Assembly (NCBI GenBank): GCA_963850345.1 | Contig: CAWKKW010000002.1 | Location: forward strand, 868,001-932,000 | Reading direction: 5' to 3' | DNA length: 64,000 bases | DNA from: CAWKKW01 sp963850345 | GTDB lineage: Bacteria; Acidobacteriota; Terriglobia; Terriglobales; Acidobacteriaceae | Shown: piece by piece, positions 53,314 through 61,648 of the stretch | Position numbering within the stretch: position 1 is the first letter of the stretch | Layout of the letters: each line of letters opens with the position of its first letter | Program-made: the position numbers and the translations under genes | Notes under the pieces: model-generated | Databases searched by the model: none | What the model was told of the DNA's origin: nothing | The model's input: the letters and a program-made list of their open reading frames with translations, nothing else

Positions 53314-54369
53314 TCAGCAAATGCGCGGGAGTTGATCGCCCGCGAGCATGTCTACGATGCGCGACGTTCCGAGCGAGGTGCGCATGGTGACCATGCCCGC
53401 ATGGGCCGCGCACACCACACCTACATCCACTGCGTTCCTGCCGTACTCGTTGGCGCACATCGCTGCAAGCGTGGCGTCGACTTCCCCTGCGGGAACAATC
53501 GCAATCAGCTTACCCTCGTTGGCGACGTACAGAGGATCGAGCCCAAAGAGTTCGCAGGCGCCGCGGACGGTATCGCTCACCGGAACGCGCTCTTCAACAA
53601 TCTCCATCCCGGTGTGAGAACTCTGTGCAATCTCGTTGAGTGCACTCGACAGCCCCCCACGCGTCAGATCGCGCATGCAGCGCAGGTTAGGCGCGGCTTT
53701 CACGATGGCAGCCGCGAGCGTATTGAGTGGCGCTGCGTCGCTCTGCAGTTCGCCGGCAAGTTCCAGTCCTTCTCGTTGAGAGAGGATAGTGATGCCGTGA
53801 TCGCCTAACGTTCCGCTCAGCAGAATGTGGTCGCCTGGAGTCGCGAGCGAACCCGATAGCTGGCGATTAGCAGGGAGCAGGCCGATGCCGGAAGTATTGA
53901 TAAACAGCTGGTCTCCGCTTCCCTTCTCAACCACCTTGGTATCTCCGGTAACGATGCTGACGCCGACTCGTCTCGCTGCCGCGCCCATGGCATCCACAAC
54001 GCGCCGCAGCGTTTCAAGCGGCAGACCTTCTTCCAGGATGAACGAGGCACTGAGGAACTTAGGCTCAGCTCCGCCCACGGCAAGATCGTTCACGGTGCCG
54101 TAGATGGCCAGTTCGCCGATGTTTCCGCCCGGGAAGAAGAGCGGCTTCACCACAAACGAGTCTGTCGTGAAGGCGATCCGGCTTCCGCCCAGTTCCAGAG
54201 CCGCCTGGTCGTCAAGCCGATTCAATTCCGCGCTTCCAAACGCCGGCAGAAAGATCGTGCGCATCAGTTCGGCGGACAATTTGCCGCCGCTGCCGTGGCC
54301 GAGAAGAACCTGTTGATTGGCTGCCAACGGCAAAGGACACGCAAGCACCGGGGACACTGCGCCTGCCAT
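53314..54369 (-). CDS. hypE: Hydrogenase maturation protein HypE
   Basis: A 351-residue PurM-like ATPase that dehydrates the carbamoyl group to make the iron cyanide ligand. It starts with a short Ala/Pro region, then LGHGSGGKLSAELMRTIFLP, FTTDSFVVKPLFFPGGNIGE and IVTGDTKVVEKGSGDQLFIN. The C-terminus PRIC holds the terminal cysteine that carries the thiocarbamate. Its start overlaps hypD by 1 bp. Confidence 0.97.
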   Translation of the reverse strand: MAGAVSPVLACPLPLAANQQVLLGHGSGGKLSAELMRTIFLPAFGSAELNRLDDQAALELGGSRIAFTTDSFVVKPLFFPGGNIGELAIYGTVNDLAVGGAEPKFLSASFILEEGLPLETLRRVVDAMGAAARRVGVSIVTGDTKVVEKGSGDQLFINTSGIGLLPANRQLSGSLATPGDHILLSGTLGDHGITILSQREGLELAGELQSDAAPLNTLAAAIVKAAPNLRCMRDLTRGGLSSALNEIAQSSHTGMEIVEERVPVSDTVRGACELFGLDPLYVANEGKLIAIVPAGEVDATLAAMCANEYGRNAVDVGVVCAAHAGMVTMRTSLGTSRIVDMLAGDQLPRIC

Positions 54370-55487
54370 TACACGCCTCCTATCGAAACAAGTGCCGGCT
54401 GATCGTGCCGGCGGTAGTGATAGTACGCGGCGCAGGCGCCCTCAGCAGACACCATCGGCGCGCCCAGCGGAGACTCCGGCGTGCAGCGGGATCCAAAGGC
54501 CGGACAGTCCATCGGGCGCTTGAGCCCCTGCAAGATCTGCGCGCTGATGCACTCGGCTGGTTCTTCCGCCACCACATCCGCGAGATCGAAGCGCGCTTCC
54601 GAATCAAATTCCCGGTAAGCGTCGCGAATTCGCAAGCCGCTCTGCGGGACAGGGCCGAGCCCTCGCCACTTGCGATCGCAGACTTCAAAGATCTCTTCGA
54701 CCAACATCTGGGCTCGAGCGTTGCCCTCGGCCTTCACTACGCGCGTGTATTGATTCTCAAGCTCGGCGCGCCCATCCTCCAGTTGTTGCGTTAGCATCCC
54801 GATCGCTTCGAGCAGATCGACCGGCTCAAACCCACCAATCACGATGGGAATATGAAAGTCTCGTGCGAGCGTCTCGTACTGTTCCGACCCTACGATAGTG
54901 CAGACGTGGCCCGGAGCAATAAGCCCCTGAACCCGATTCAATGGAGAAGAGAGCAACAGGCCGACCGCGGGCGGAACCAGGACATGTGAGGCCAGCAGGC
55001 TGAAGTTTTTGATCTGCATTTGCTTCGCCTGCCATACCGCCGCGGCATTGGGGGGAGCCGTAGTTTCGAAGCCGATCCCGAAGAACACCACCTGCTTGGT
55101 TGGATTTTCTTTGGCAATCTTCAGGGCCTCGAGCGGCGAATAGGCCATTCTCACGTCGCCGCCGCGCGCCTTCACATGCAGCAGATCGGTTTCGGACCCG
55201 GGAACGCGCAGCATGTCACCATAGGAAACCAGGATGACGTCCGGCCGCTCTCCCAGACGCACCGCCTTATCGATGGTTTCGAGCGGAGTCACGCAAACCG
55301 GACATCCGGGGCCATGCACCATTTGCATCTGGGCGGGCAAAAGTTCGTCGATCCCATACCGTACAAGGGTGTGCGTCTGCCCACCGCAGACTTCCATCAG
55401 AACCCAGGGCCGGGTGGCGATTCGCTCCAGCTTGGCGACCAGCGCTTTCGAGACGCGTCCATTCCGATATTCGTCAATGTATTTCAT
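54369..55487 (-). CDS. hypD: Hydrogenase maturation protein HypD
   Basis: A 372-residue iron-sulfur protein. It has VLMEVCGGQTHTLVRYGIDE, MVHGPGCPVCVTPLETIDKA, and FFGIGFETTAPPNAAAVWQ; conserved cysteines near the C-terminus (MDCPAFGSRCTPESPLGAPM) hold the [4Fe-4S] cluster. Together with HypC it assembles the Fe(CN)2CO moiety. It overlaps hypC by 4 bp and hypE by 1 bp. Confidence 0.97.
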   Translation of the reverse strand: MKYIDEYRNGRVSKALVAKLERIATRPWVLMEVCGGQTHTLVRYGIDELLPAQMQMVHGPGCPVCVTPLETIDKAVRLGERPDVILVSYGDMLRVPGSETDLLHVKARGGDVRMAYSPLEALKIAKENPTKQVVFFGIGFETTAPPNAAAVWQAKQMQIKNFSLLASHVLVPPAVGLLLSSPLNRVQGLIAPGHVCTIVGSEQYETLARDFHIPIVIGGFEPVDLLEAIGMLTQQLEDGRAELENQYTRVVKAEGNARAQMLVEEIFEVCDRKWRGLGPVPQSGLRIRDAYREFDSEARFDLADVVAEEPAECISAQILQGLKRPMDCPAFGSRCTPESPLGAPMVSAEGACAAYYHYRRHDQPALVSIGGV

Positions 55488-55807
55488 CGGCTCTCCGGAA
55501 TGGCTTCGGGAGCCAGGGTCGTCTCAGCGGCTACTGTTGTGGCCGGCTCCGAACCCACTCCCATCGCGTTCAATTCTTCTTCCAGCAGTCCGCTTTGCTC
55601 CAGGTACTCGTAGGACTTCTTCGCTTCGTCCTCATCCAGCCTGCTGATGGCGAATCCCACGTGGATCAGCACGTAGTCGCCAACCTCCGCCTCCGGCAGG
55701 AAGTCGAGACAGGCGTCCCTGAGTATGCCTCCGAATTGGACGCGACCGGTCAACATGCCCGCCGATTCCGTCTTCGAGATCAACTTGCCGGGTATGGCTA
55801 AACACAT
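55484..55807 (-). CDS. hypC: Hydrogenase maturation chaperone HypC
   Basis: A 107-residue protein starting MCLAIPGKLISKTESAGMLT, with the invariant N-terminal cysteine after Met removal that binds the iron precursor. The OB-fold continues QFGGILRDACLDFLPEAEVG and YVLIHVGFAISRLDEDEAKK. A roughly 25-residue Thr/Ala/Pro tail (EPATTVAAETTLAPEAIPES) extends beyond the usual 75-85 residue length. It heads the hyp operon. Confidence 0.96.
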   Translation of the reverse strand: MCLAIPGKLISKTESAGMLTGRVQFGGILRDACLDFLPEAEVGDYVLIHVGFAISRLDEDEAKKSYEYLEQSGLLEEELNAMGVGSEPATTVAAETTLAPEAIPESR

Positions 55808-56094
55808 CCGAATATCCTGCCTTCCTGGAGCCAATCTGCCGCCGCATCGAACCGATCGGGATAGCCGTGCGCCGACCCAGGACCGCAGTCTAGCCATTCG
55901 GCCGCTCGAAGACAGTGATGTGCATCACTCAAAATCAGGCTCAGGTCTGGTTTGGCTCACGAACCTGAGATCCTCGCCGGATTAGCACAGCCGAGCACGC
56001 GAACCGTACAATATGAAGACTCGCGAGCCTTTAGGATCCGGGGAGTTACCCGGTCTGGCATTAGCGGTTCGGGTTTGAGCGCAGACGAAACGAC
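55808..56094. other. Divergent promoter region of hyp and nickel-permease genes
   Basis: These 287 bases separate hypC (leftward) from the nickel-permease-like gene (rightward). TACAAT at 56007-56012 is a candidate -10 for the rightward gene. No clear operator dyad was seen. Confidence 0.35.
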
Positions 56095-56841
56095 ATGACT
56101 TGGAAGCTTGAATTAGCGCTCGTCTCCTGCGCCCTGCTGGGTCTTCGCCACGGGTTTGATTACGATCACCTCGCTGCCATCTCAGACATCACGGCAGTAC
56201 AGCGCTCCTGGCGACAGGGCATGCGCCTCGGCATCACCTATGCGCTGGGCCATGCACTGACCGTTGTGGCCCTGGGAGCGGCGGTGATCATGCTGCACAT
56301 CCCCTTGCCGGCGCGCCTGGACGCCTGGACGGAGCGGCTCATTGGCGCCACGCTGATTGTGCTCGGCATCGGCGTGTTGGGCAGCCTGCTGCGACAGCCG
56401 CACGCGCATACGGCGATTCAGAGCCGGCTCGCGATTCTGATCGGTGCGCTCAACTGGGCCTGGTGGCGGCTACGCAAGATCTTCCGCCCCGACACCCCCA
56501 AACCAGACCGGTTCGCGTGGAACTACACGGGCGGTTCTGTCTTCGGTATCGGTGTGCTGCACGGCCTTGGCGCAGAGACTCCCAGCCAGCTGATGCTGTT
56601 TCTGCTGACGGCGAGCCTGGGCGGGACGACGCGAGGATTCTTAGGGCTGGCCGCATTTGCCCTTGGCCTGGTGGTCATGAATACGTTGATGACTGCCTCG
56701 ATCGGCGGCATCTTCGGGGCGAGTTCTCACCGGCCGCACCTGTGCCGTTGGATTGCGGTCGCCGGCGCTGTCTACAGCTTCATCATTGGCATCATCTTCC
56801 TGCTTGGTGACTCAGCCAAACTGCCGCCGCTCGGCAGCTAA
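56095..56841 (+). CDS. Nickel/cobalt permease-like membrane protein (NiCoT/UreH type)
   Basis: A 248-residue polytopic protein with six or seven hydrophobic helices. The signature LRHGFDYDHLAAISDITAVQ in helix 2 corresponds to the metal-binding RHAxDADHI motif of NiCoT permeases, with the key His and Asp present. A second motif, FGIGVLHGLGAETPSQLM, matches the LGHGLGxET motif of this group. It lies between hyp and hox genes, so nickel for the hydrogenase is the likely cargo. Cobalt cannot be excluded. Confidence 0.82.
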   Translation: MTWKLELALVSCALLGLRHGFDYDHLAAISDITAVQRSWRQGMRLGITYALGHALTVVALGAAVIMLHIPLPARLDAWTERLIGATLIVLGIGVLGSLLRQPHAHTAIQSRLAILIGALNWAWWRLRKIFRPDTPKPDRFAWNYTGGSVFGIGVLHGLGAETPSQLMLFLLTASLGGTTRGFLGLAAFALGLVVMNTLMTASIGGIFGASSHRPHLCRWIAVAGAVYSFIIGIIFLLGDSAKLPPLGS

Positions 56842-56948
56842 CGCCTGCTGCACCAGCATTCCCGAAACGCGTCACAAATTGGGTGTCCGCAGGGACTCGC
56901 GCCTCTATTCTCTGGAACTTTCCAGCCGAGGCATTCGTATTCGGCACA

Positions 56949-57926
56949 ATGCGACGCCTCGGCCCCGTTCTCGGACTCTTCTTTCTCGCGCCCTTCATTG
57001 CCGAATATCTGCTCGGAGACCTGCCTCTTCAACTGCTTCCGGCTATGGTCGTTCTCGCGCCATTCTATGGAGGCGGCGCTCTGCTGGTTCGCGAGATAGT
57101 TCGGCGAAAACACCGCGGCTGGGTCAGCCTACTGGTGCTGGCGCTCGCGTTTGGCATCTTCGAAGAGGCGTTCACCACGCAGACGCTCTTCAACCCGAAC
57201 TACCTCGGCATGAACTTGAACCTGCTGCAACCTGCCTACATCGCTGCGTGGGGCATCGGCGGCTGGTGGACCGTATTTGTGCTGACGTTGCATACGGTGT
57301 GGAGTATTTCGACGCCAGTGCTGCTGGCGGAAGCTCTCTGGCCGGAGCGCGCCTCGGAGCCTTGGCTGGGCAAGGTTGGCATCGTGGTAGCGGGATTGCT
57401 CTTCGCTCTGGGCGCGGTCGCGTTCACTCTCATGTCTTACAAGCGCGATCATTTCGTGGCCTCGAAGACGCAGTTCCTGGTCTCAGCGCTGGCCTGTGTG
57501 CTGACTATCGTGATGGCACTGCGAGTTCCAAAACCGAGCGCCGCCCGCGAACCAGGTCCGGTTCCTGCTGCGTGGATGGTCGGGCTCGGTTCGCTGATCG
57601 TCTGCTCCGCCTTCAAGGTGGTGCCAAATCGTTGGGGGTGGGGAGCAGTAGGCGTGTATTTCCTGCTGTTCCTCGTCGCGGCCGCAGCGGTTTCCGTCTG
57701 CTCACGGCGGTCGGACTGGGGGGCACCACATCGGCTGGCACTAGCCGCGGGTGCGACTCTCGCCTACGCGTGGCACTCCTTCCTGGAGCCGCCTCTAGTG
57801 GGTGGAAAGGGCCCGAGCCCGTTCGTGAGCCACGTGGTGTTTGCATTGACAGCCGTGGCTCTTCTCGGGCTCGCGGTGGCCCGCATCAGCCCGGTACGTC
57901 GACCACTGGCGGTTTCCTCACACTGA
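56949..57926 (+). CDS. Polytopic membrane protein of unknown function
   Basis: A 325-residue protein with about ten hydrophobic helices, starting MRRLGPVLGLFFLAPFIAEY. A short conserved-looking motif is FEEAFTTQTLFNPNY after the third helix. GIGGWWTVFVLTLHTVWSIS and GIVVAGLLFALGAVAF are among the membrane segments. I do not recognise a family. A GTG at 56883 would give 347 residues. It is 107 bp after the nickel-permease-like gene and 326 bp before hoxE. Its location hints at a link with hydrogenase, but there is no direct evidence. Confidence 0.65.
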   Translation: MRRLGPVLGLFFLAPFIAEYLLGDLPLQLLPAMVVLAPFYGGGALLVREIVRRKHRGWVSLLVLALAFGIFEEAFTTQTLFNPNYLGMNLNLLQPAYIAAWGIGGWWTVFVLTLHTVWSISTPVLLAEALWPERASEPWLGKVGIVVAGLLFALGAVAFTLMSYKRDHFVASKTQFLVSALACVLTIVMALRVPKPSAAREPGPVPAAWMVGLGSLIVCSAFKVVPNRWGWGAVGVYFLLFLVAAAAVSVCSRRSDWGAPHRLALAAGATLAYAWHSFLEPPLVGGKGPSPFVSHVVFALTAVALLGLAVARISPVRRPLAVSSH

Positions 57927-58252
57927 TCCTGAACAGGCCGGATCGGCCTTGCGCGCTCCGCGTGGTTCCGTCCTCCACGCTTCGGACTGGACCTCAGGCT
58001 ATGCGGGTTTTGAAACCTGCGGCATAACTTTCCCGACACTGCCCGTTCATTTGTTCTCAATAGCCCGTTCCACGGTGATCACCGTCACCGACCGCCGTGC
58101 CGTCACGGCTGTACAAAAAAAGTGCAGCGCAGTGACTTCAGGTGGACCAGGAAAGCCGGCCCTCCGAGCCAGGCGATCGAGAGCGAAACCTCGAGGCGTG
58201 GCGACCGGGAGTGTGGCACCTGTCTGCACGGAGTTCGCCAGCAGGAGGAACA
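57927..58252. other. hox upstream region rich in inverted repeats
   Basis: These 326 bases contain no convincing gene. Four dyads are visible: AGGCCG-GAT-CGGCCT (57935-57949), a probable weak terminator; an imperfect dyad at 58001-58025 around GGGTTTTGAAACC; the perfect 14-bp palindrome ACGGTGATCACCGT (58072-58085); and CCGTG-CCGT-CACGG (58095-58108). The last two look like operators. The ribosome site AGGAGG (58243-58248) ends the region. Confidence 0.5.
58072..58108 (+). promoter_or_regulatory. Candidate operator pair upstream of hoxE
   Basis: ACGGTGATCACCGT at 58072-58085 is a perfect palindrome, and CCGTG-N4-CACGG at 58095-58108 is a second dyad, separated by nine bases. Both share CGGTG/CCGTG half-sites, so the same protein might bind both. 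They lie about 150 bp before the hoxE start. No regulator gene is adjacent. Confidence 0.4.
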
Positions 58253-58750
58253 GTGCAAGCTTATCCAATGCCCCCGCTACCATCTGACGACAAACGATGG
58301 AAGATCGTAAATGGGACCATGCGCCGTCATGGATTTACCCGTCACGCCCTGATTGAAACCCTGCATACCGTTCAGTCCTCTTTTGGCTTTCTGGATGACG
58401 TGGCGATCCGCTTCGTGGCCAAGTCCCTGCACGTGCCGCTGAGCCAGGCCTACGGGGTGGTGACGTTCTACCACCACTTCAGCCTGAAGCCGCCCGGGAA
58501 ACACACCTGCACGGTCTGCACCGGCACCGCCTGCTACATCAAAGGCGCCGATAAGCTGGTTGCCGATGCGGAGAAGCACCTGCACATCAAGTCAGGCGAG
58601 ACCACGCCCGACGGAAACATCTCGTTGATGACCGCCCGCTGCGTGGGAGCCTGCGGCCGGGCACCCGTGATGCTGGAAGACGGAGAACTGGTCGGGATGG
58701 CCGATTCCGCCAAACTGCTGGCGCAATTTGAAAGGTGGACCAGCCAATGA
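58253..58750 (+). CDS. hoxE: Bidirectional [NiFe] hydrogenase diaphorase subunit HoxE
   Basis: A 165-residue NuoE-like ferredoxin. It has HTVQSSFGFLDDVAIRFVAK, HVPLSQAYGVVTFYHHFSLK, PPGKHTCTVCTGTACYIKGA, then MTARCVGACGRAPVMLEDGE; the four cysteines (C-x4-C and C-x3-C) bind one [2Fe-2S] cluster. HoxE (rather than NuoE) is indicated by the conserved SLKPPGKHTC text and the hoxFUYH neighbours. GTG at 58253 is preferred because AGGAGG precedes it; ATG 58268 is possible. It overlaps hoxF by 4 bp. Confidence 0.92.
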   Translation: MQAYPMPPLPSDDKRWKIVNGTMRRHGFTRHALIETLHTVQSSFGFLDDVAIRFVAKSLHVPLSQAYGVVTFYHHFSLKPPGKHTCTVCTGTACYIKGADKLVADAEKHLHIKSGETTPDGNISLMTARCVGACGRAPVMLEDGELVGMADSAKLLAQFERWTSQ

Positions 58751-60399
58751 ATGTCGAGGAACTTCAGCAGATCGTCGATGCCGTCCAGCAGGAACACGAC
58801 AAGTACGACTACGAAGTGAACGTCTGCATGGGCACGGGTTGCATGTCACAGCACAGCGACCAGGTGAAAGATGCGCTGGCCAAGGAAGCGGCCGCATCGG
58901 GCAAGCGTTGCCATGTGCGGCGCACGGGCTGCATGGGACTGTGTGCGGCTGGTCCGCTGGTGCTGGTCGAACCGACCGAGACCCGCTACGGGCATGTGCA
59001 GGTAGCCGACGCAAAAGACGTAATCTCCAGCCTGGGCGAGGCCCCGGTTGAGCGGCTCGAGACTCACCTGGAACATTACTTCGAAGGCCAGCAGCATATT
59101 GTGCTGGAAAACTCCGGCCACATCGATCCGGAGAAGATCGACGAATACATCGGGCGCGAAGGCTATGCGGCGCTGATGAAGGCGCTGACCGAGATGAACC
59201 CGCAGAGCGTAGTCGAGCAGATCGCCAAGAGCGGACTGCGCGGGCGCGGCGGCGGCGGATATCCGACAGGCTTGAAATGGGGAACAGTGGCCAAGGCGAC
59301 CGGAGCGATCAAGTACGTGATCTGCAACGGGGACGAGGGTGACCCCGGCGCGTTCATGGATCGCAGCGTGCTCGAGAGCGATCCGCAGCGCGTGATTGAA
59401 GGCATGGCGATAGCCGCATTCGCGGTAGGCGCGAGCAAAGGCTACATGTATGTCCGGGCGGAGTATCCGCTGGCTATCAATCGCCTCACCGCAGCCCTGA
59501 GAGAAGCCCGGAGGCGCGGCTTCCTCGGCAACAACATCTGCGGCACGACCTTCAACTTCGACATCGAGATCCGGCTGGGAGCGGGAGCCTTCGTTTGCGG
59601 AGAAGAGACTGCATTGATTGCCTCGATCGAAGGCCTGCGCGGCACACCGCGGCCACGGCCACCTTATCCGGCGGTCTCGGGGCTGTGGAAGATGCCGACG
59701 CTGATCAACAATGTAGAGACGTTCGCAAACGTGGCTTCGATTATCCGCAACGGCGCGGAGTGGTTCTCCGGCATGGGAACTGCACGCAGCAAAGGCACCA
59801 AGGTCTTCGCGCTCACCGGCAAGATCACCAACACTGGCCTGGTTGAGGTTCCCATGGGCATGACGCTCCGGGAGATCATCTTCGGCATCGGCGGCGGCGT
59901 TCCAGACGGCCACACGTTCAAGGCGGTGCAGACCGGCGGACCCTCGGGCGGCTGCATCCCCGAAGAACATCTCGACTTGAGCATCAGCTACGATTCGCTG
60001 ATCGGCGCCGGTTCGATGATGGGCTCGGGCGGCATGATTGTCATGGACGACACCTCGTGCATGGTCAATGTCGCGCGATTCTTTGTCGAGTTCTGCATGA
60101 CGGAATCCTGCGGCAAGTGCATTCCCTGCCGCGCAGGAACGGCGCAGATGTTCACGTTGCTGACCAAGATCTGCAATGGCGAGGGAACGCACGCGGACCT
60201 CGACCTGCTGATCGACTTGTGCGACGTCATCAAGAACACCAGCCTCTGCGGCCTGGGTCAGACCGCACCGAATCCGGTCTTGAGTACCCTGCGCTACTTC
60301 AAAAACGAGTACATGGAACATATCGACAACAAGAACTGCCCAGCAGGGGTCTGCGGGTGCGGGACTCGTATTCCGGAACAAGTCGAGGTGGAAGCATGA
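58747..60399 (+). CDS. hoxF: Hydrogenase diaphorase subunit HoxF
   Basis: A 550-residue NAD(H)-FMN flavoprotein. It begins with a thioredoxin-like [2Fe-2S] domain (NVCMGTGCMSQHSDQ, then RRTGCMGLCAAGPLVLV). The NuoF-like core follows with GLRGRGGGGYPTGLKWGTVA (FMN), VICNGDEGDPGAFMDRSVLE, GAGAFVCGEETALIASIEGL, and the [4Fe-4S] motif TESCGKCIPCRAGTAQMFTL with CGLGQTAPNPVLST. It exchanges electrons between NAD+ and the hydrogenase clusters. It lies between hoxE and hoxU with 4-bp overlaps. Confidence 0.95.
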   Translation: MNVEELQQIVDAVQQEHDKYDYEVNVCMGTGCMSQHSDQVKDALAKEAAASGKRCHVRRTGCMGLCAAGPLVLVEPTETRYGHVQVADAKDVISSLGEAPVERLETHLEHYFEGQQHIVLENSGHIDPEKIDEYIGREGYAALMKALTEMNPQSVVEQIAKSGLRGRGGGGYPTGLKWGTVAKATGAIKYVICNGDEGDPGAFMDRSVLESDPQRVIEGMAIAAFAVGASKGYMYVRAEYPLAINRLTAALREARRRGFLGNNICGTTFNFDIEIRLGAGAFVCGEETALIASIEGLRGTPRPRPPYPAVSGLWKMPTLINNVETFANVASIIRNGAEWFSGMGTARSKGTKVFALTGKITNTGLVEVPMGMTLREIIFGIGGGVPDGHTFKAVQTGGPSGGCIPEEHLDLSISYDSLIGAGSMMGSGGMIVMDDTSCMVNVARFFVEFCMTESCGKCIPCRAGTAQMFTLLTKICNGEGTHADLDLLIDLCDVIKNTSLCGLGQTAPNPVLSTLRYFKNEYMEHIDNKNCPAGVCGCGTRIPEQVEVEA

Positions 60400-61109
60400 G
60401 CACCGCAGTGGATGTAAAAACTCTGACCATCGATGGAAAACCCGTGAGCGCTCGCGCGGACCAGACGGTCCTCGAGGTCGCCCGCGAAAACAACATCTTC
60501 ATCCCCACGCTTTGCCAACTGGAAGGGCTCTCCGATGTGGGCGCCTGCCGCCTGTGCCTGGTCGAAGTGAAAGGCTCACCCAAGCTGTTCCCGGCCTGCG
60601 TTCTCAAAGTGGAAGAGGGGATGGAAGTCTCCACCACTTCGGAGCGCTTGCTGCATTATCGTCAGACCATTTTGGAGATGCTCTTCGCCGAGCGTAACCA
60701 CATCTGCTCTGTCTGCGTGGCCAACGGACATTGCGAGTTGCAGACGATGGCGCAGTCACAGGGGCTCACCCACGTTCGCCTGCCGTATCGCAACCCCAAG
60801 CTGGAAGTGGATGCCTCGCACGAGCGCTTTGTCGTGGACCACAACCGCTGCATTCTATGCACGCGGTGCGTGCGAGTCTGCGCGGAGATTGAGGGCGCAC
60901 ACGTTTGGGACGTAATGGGCCGCGGAATCGATTCCAAAGTGATCACCGATCTTAACGATCCCTGGGGGGACTCCAGCTGTACTCGCTGCGGCAAGTGCGT
61001 TCAGGTGTGCCCGACCGGCGCGCTCTTCGACAAGAGCAAGCTGGGATCCGATCATCCGAAGTACCCGGAATTTCTGCCATATCTCAACATGATGCGAGAG
61101 GGACAATGA
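60396..61109 (+). CDS. hoxU: Hydrogenase diaphorase subunit HoxU
   Basis: A 237-residue NuoG-like ferredoxin. It contains an N-terminal [2Fe-2S] site (CQLEGLSDVGACRLCLVEVK), a His-Cys3 [4Fe-4S] site (ERNHICSVCVANGHCEL), and two further [4Fe-4S] motifs, NRCILCTRCVRVCAE and SCTRCGKCVQVCPTGALFD. It relays electrons from HoxY to HoxF. The ATGA overlap with hoxF sets the start; an open frame extending far upstream is a shadow. Confidence 0.95.
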   Translation: MSTAVDVKTLTIDGKPVSARADQTVLEVARENNIFIPTLCQLEGLSDVGACRLCLVEVKGSPKLFPACVLKVEEGMEVSTTSERLLHYRQTILEMLFAERNHICSVCVANGHCELQTMAQSQGLTHVRLPYRNPKLEVDASHERFVVDHNRCILCTRCVRVCAEIEGAHVWDVMGRGIDSKVITDLNDPWGDSSCTRCGKCVQVCPTGALFDKSKLGSDHPKYPEFLPYLNMMREGQ

Positions 61110-61639
61110 GCAAAGTCAAATTAGCAACGGTGTGGCTCGACGGATGTTCAGGATGCCACATGTCCTTTCTCGACCTGGACGAACGGCTGTTGGAACTCAG
61201 CAGCCAGTTCGAGCTGGTCTATAGCCCGCTCGTGGACTTCAAAACCTACCCGGAAGCGGTCGATGTGGCGCTGGTGGAAGGCGCGATCAGCAGCGAAGAG
61301 GACGAGCACAAGATCTACCTGATTCGCGAGCGCACTCAGCTACTGGTGGCGATGGGCGACTGCGCGGTGGCTGGGAACGTGCCCTCGATGCGCAATCCGT
61401 TCGGGCCCGCAGCTATTCTCGAACGCGCCTATTTTGAGAACGCAGCGGCCCAGCAGCAGATACCCGGCATCATCGTGCCCAAACTGCTCGACAAGGTTCG
61501 CCCGGTGCACGAGTTCGTCAAGGTGGATGTCTTCCTGCCCGGGTGTCCGCCTTCGGCCGATACCTTCTATTCCTTACTGACCGATCTGCTCGCCGGCAGG
61601 ACACCGGAAGTCGCAAGCCTAACCCGATTTGGCGCCTAG
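61106..61639 (+). CDS. hoxY: [NiFe] hydrogenase small subunit HoxY
   Basis: A 177-residue protein starting MSKVKLATVWLDGCSGCHMS. Cys14, Cys17, the Cys of AMGDCAVAGN and that of VFLPGCPPSADTF bind the proximal [4Fe-4S] cluster. No medial or distal cluster is present, as in group 3d small subunits, and there is no Tat signal, so it is cytoplasmic. It overlaps hoxU by 4 bp. hoxH starts 9 bp later. Confidence 0.95.
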   Translation: MSKVKLATVWLDGCSGCHMSFLDLDERLLELSSQFELVYSPLVDFKTYPEAVDVALVEGAISSEEDEHKIYLIRERTQLLVAMGDCAVAGNVPSMRNPFGPAAILERAYFENAAAQQQIPGIIVPKLLDKVRPVHEFVKVDVFLPGCPPSADTFYSLLTDLLAGRTPEVASLTRFGA

Positions 61640-61648
61640 GAGAGTTCG

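Noticed and set aside
58072..58085. Palindrome as a CRP/FNR site
   Set aside because: ACGGTGATCACCGT lacks the TGTGA-N6-TCACA or TTGAT-N4-ATCAA pattern.
58846..60381. 511-codon minus-strand open frame
   Set aside because: Antisense shadow of hoxF, a typical effect of high GC at third positions.
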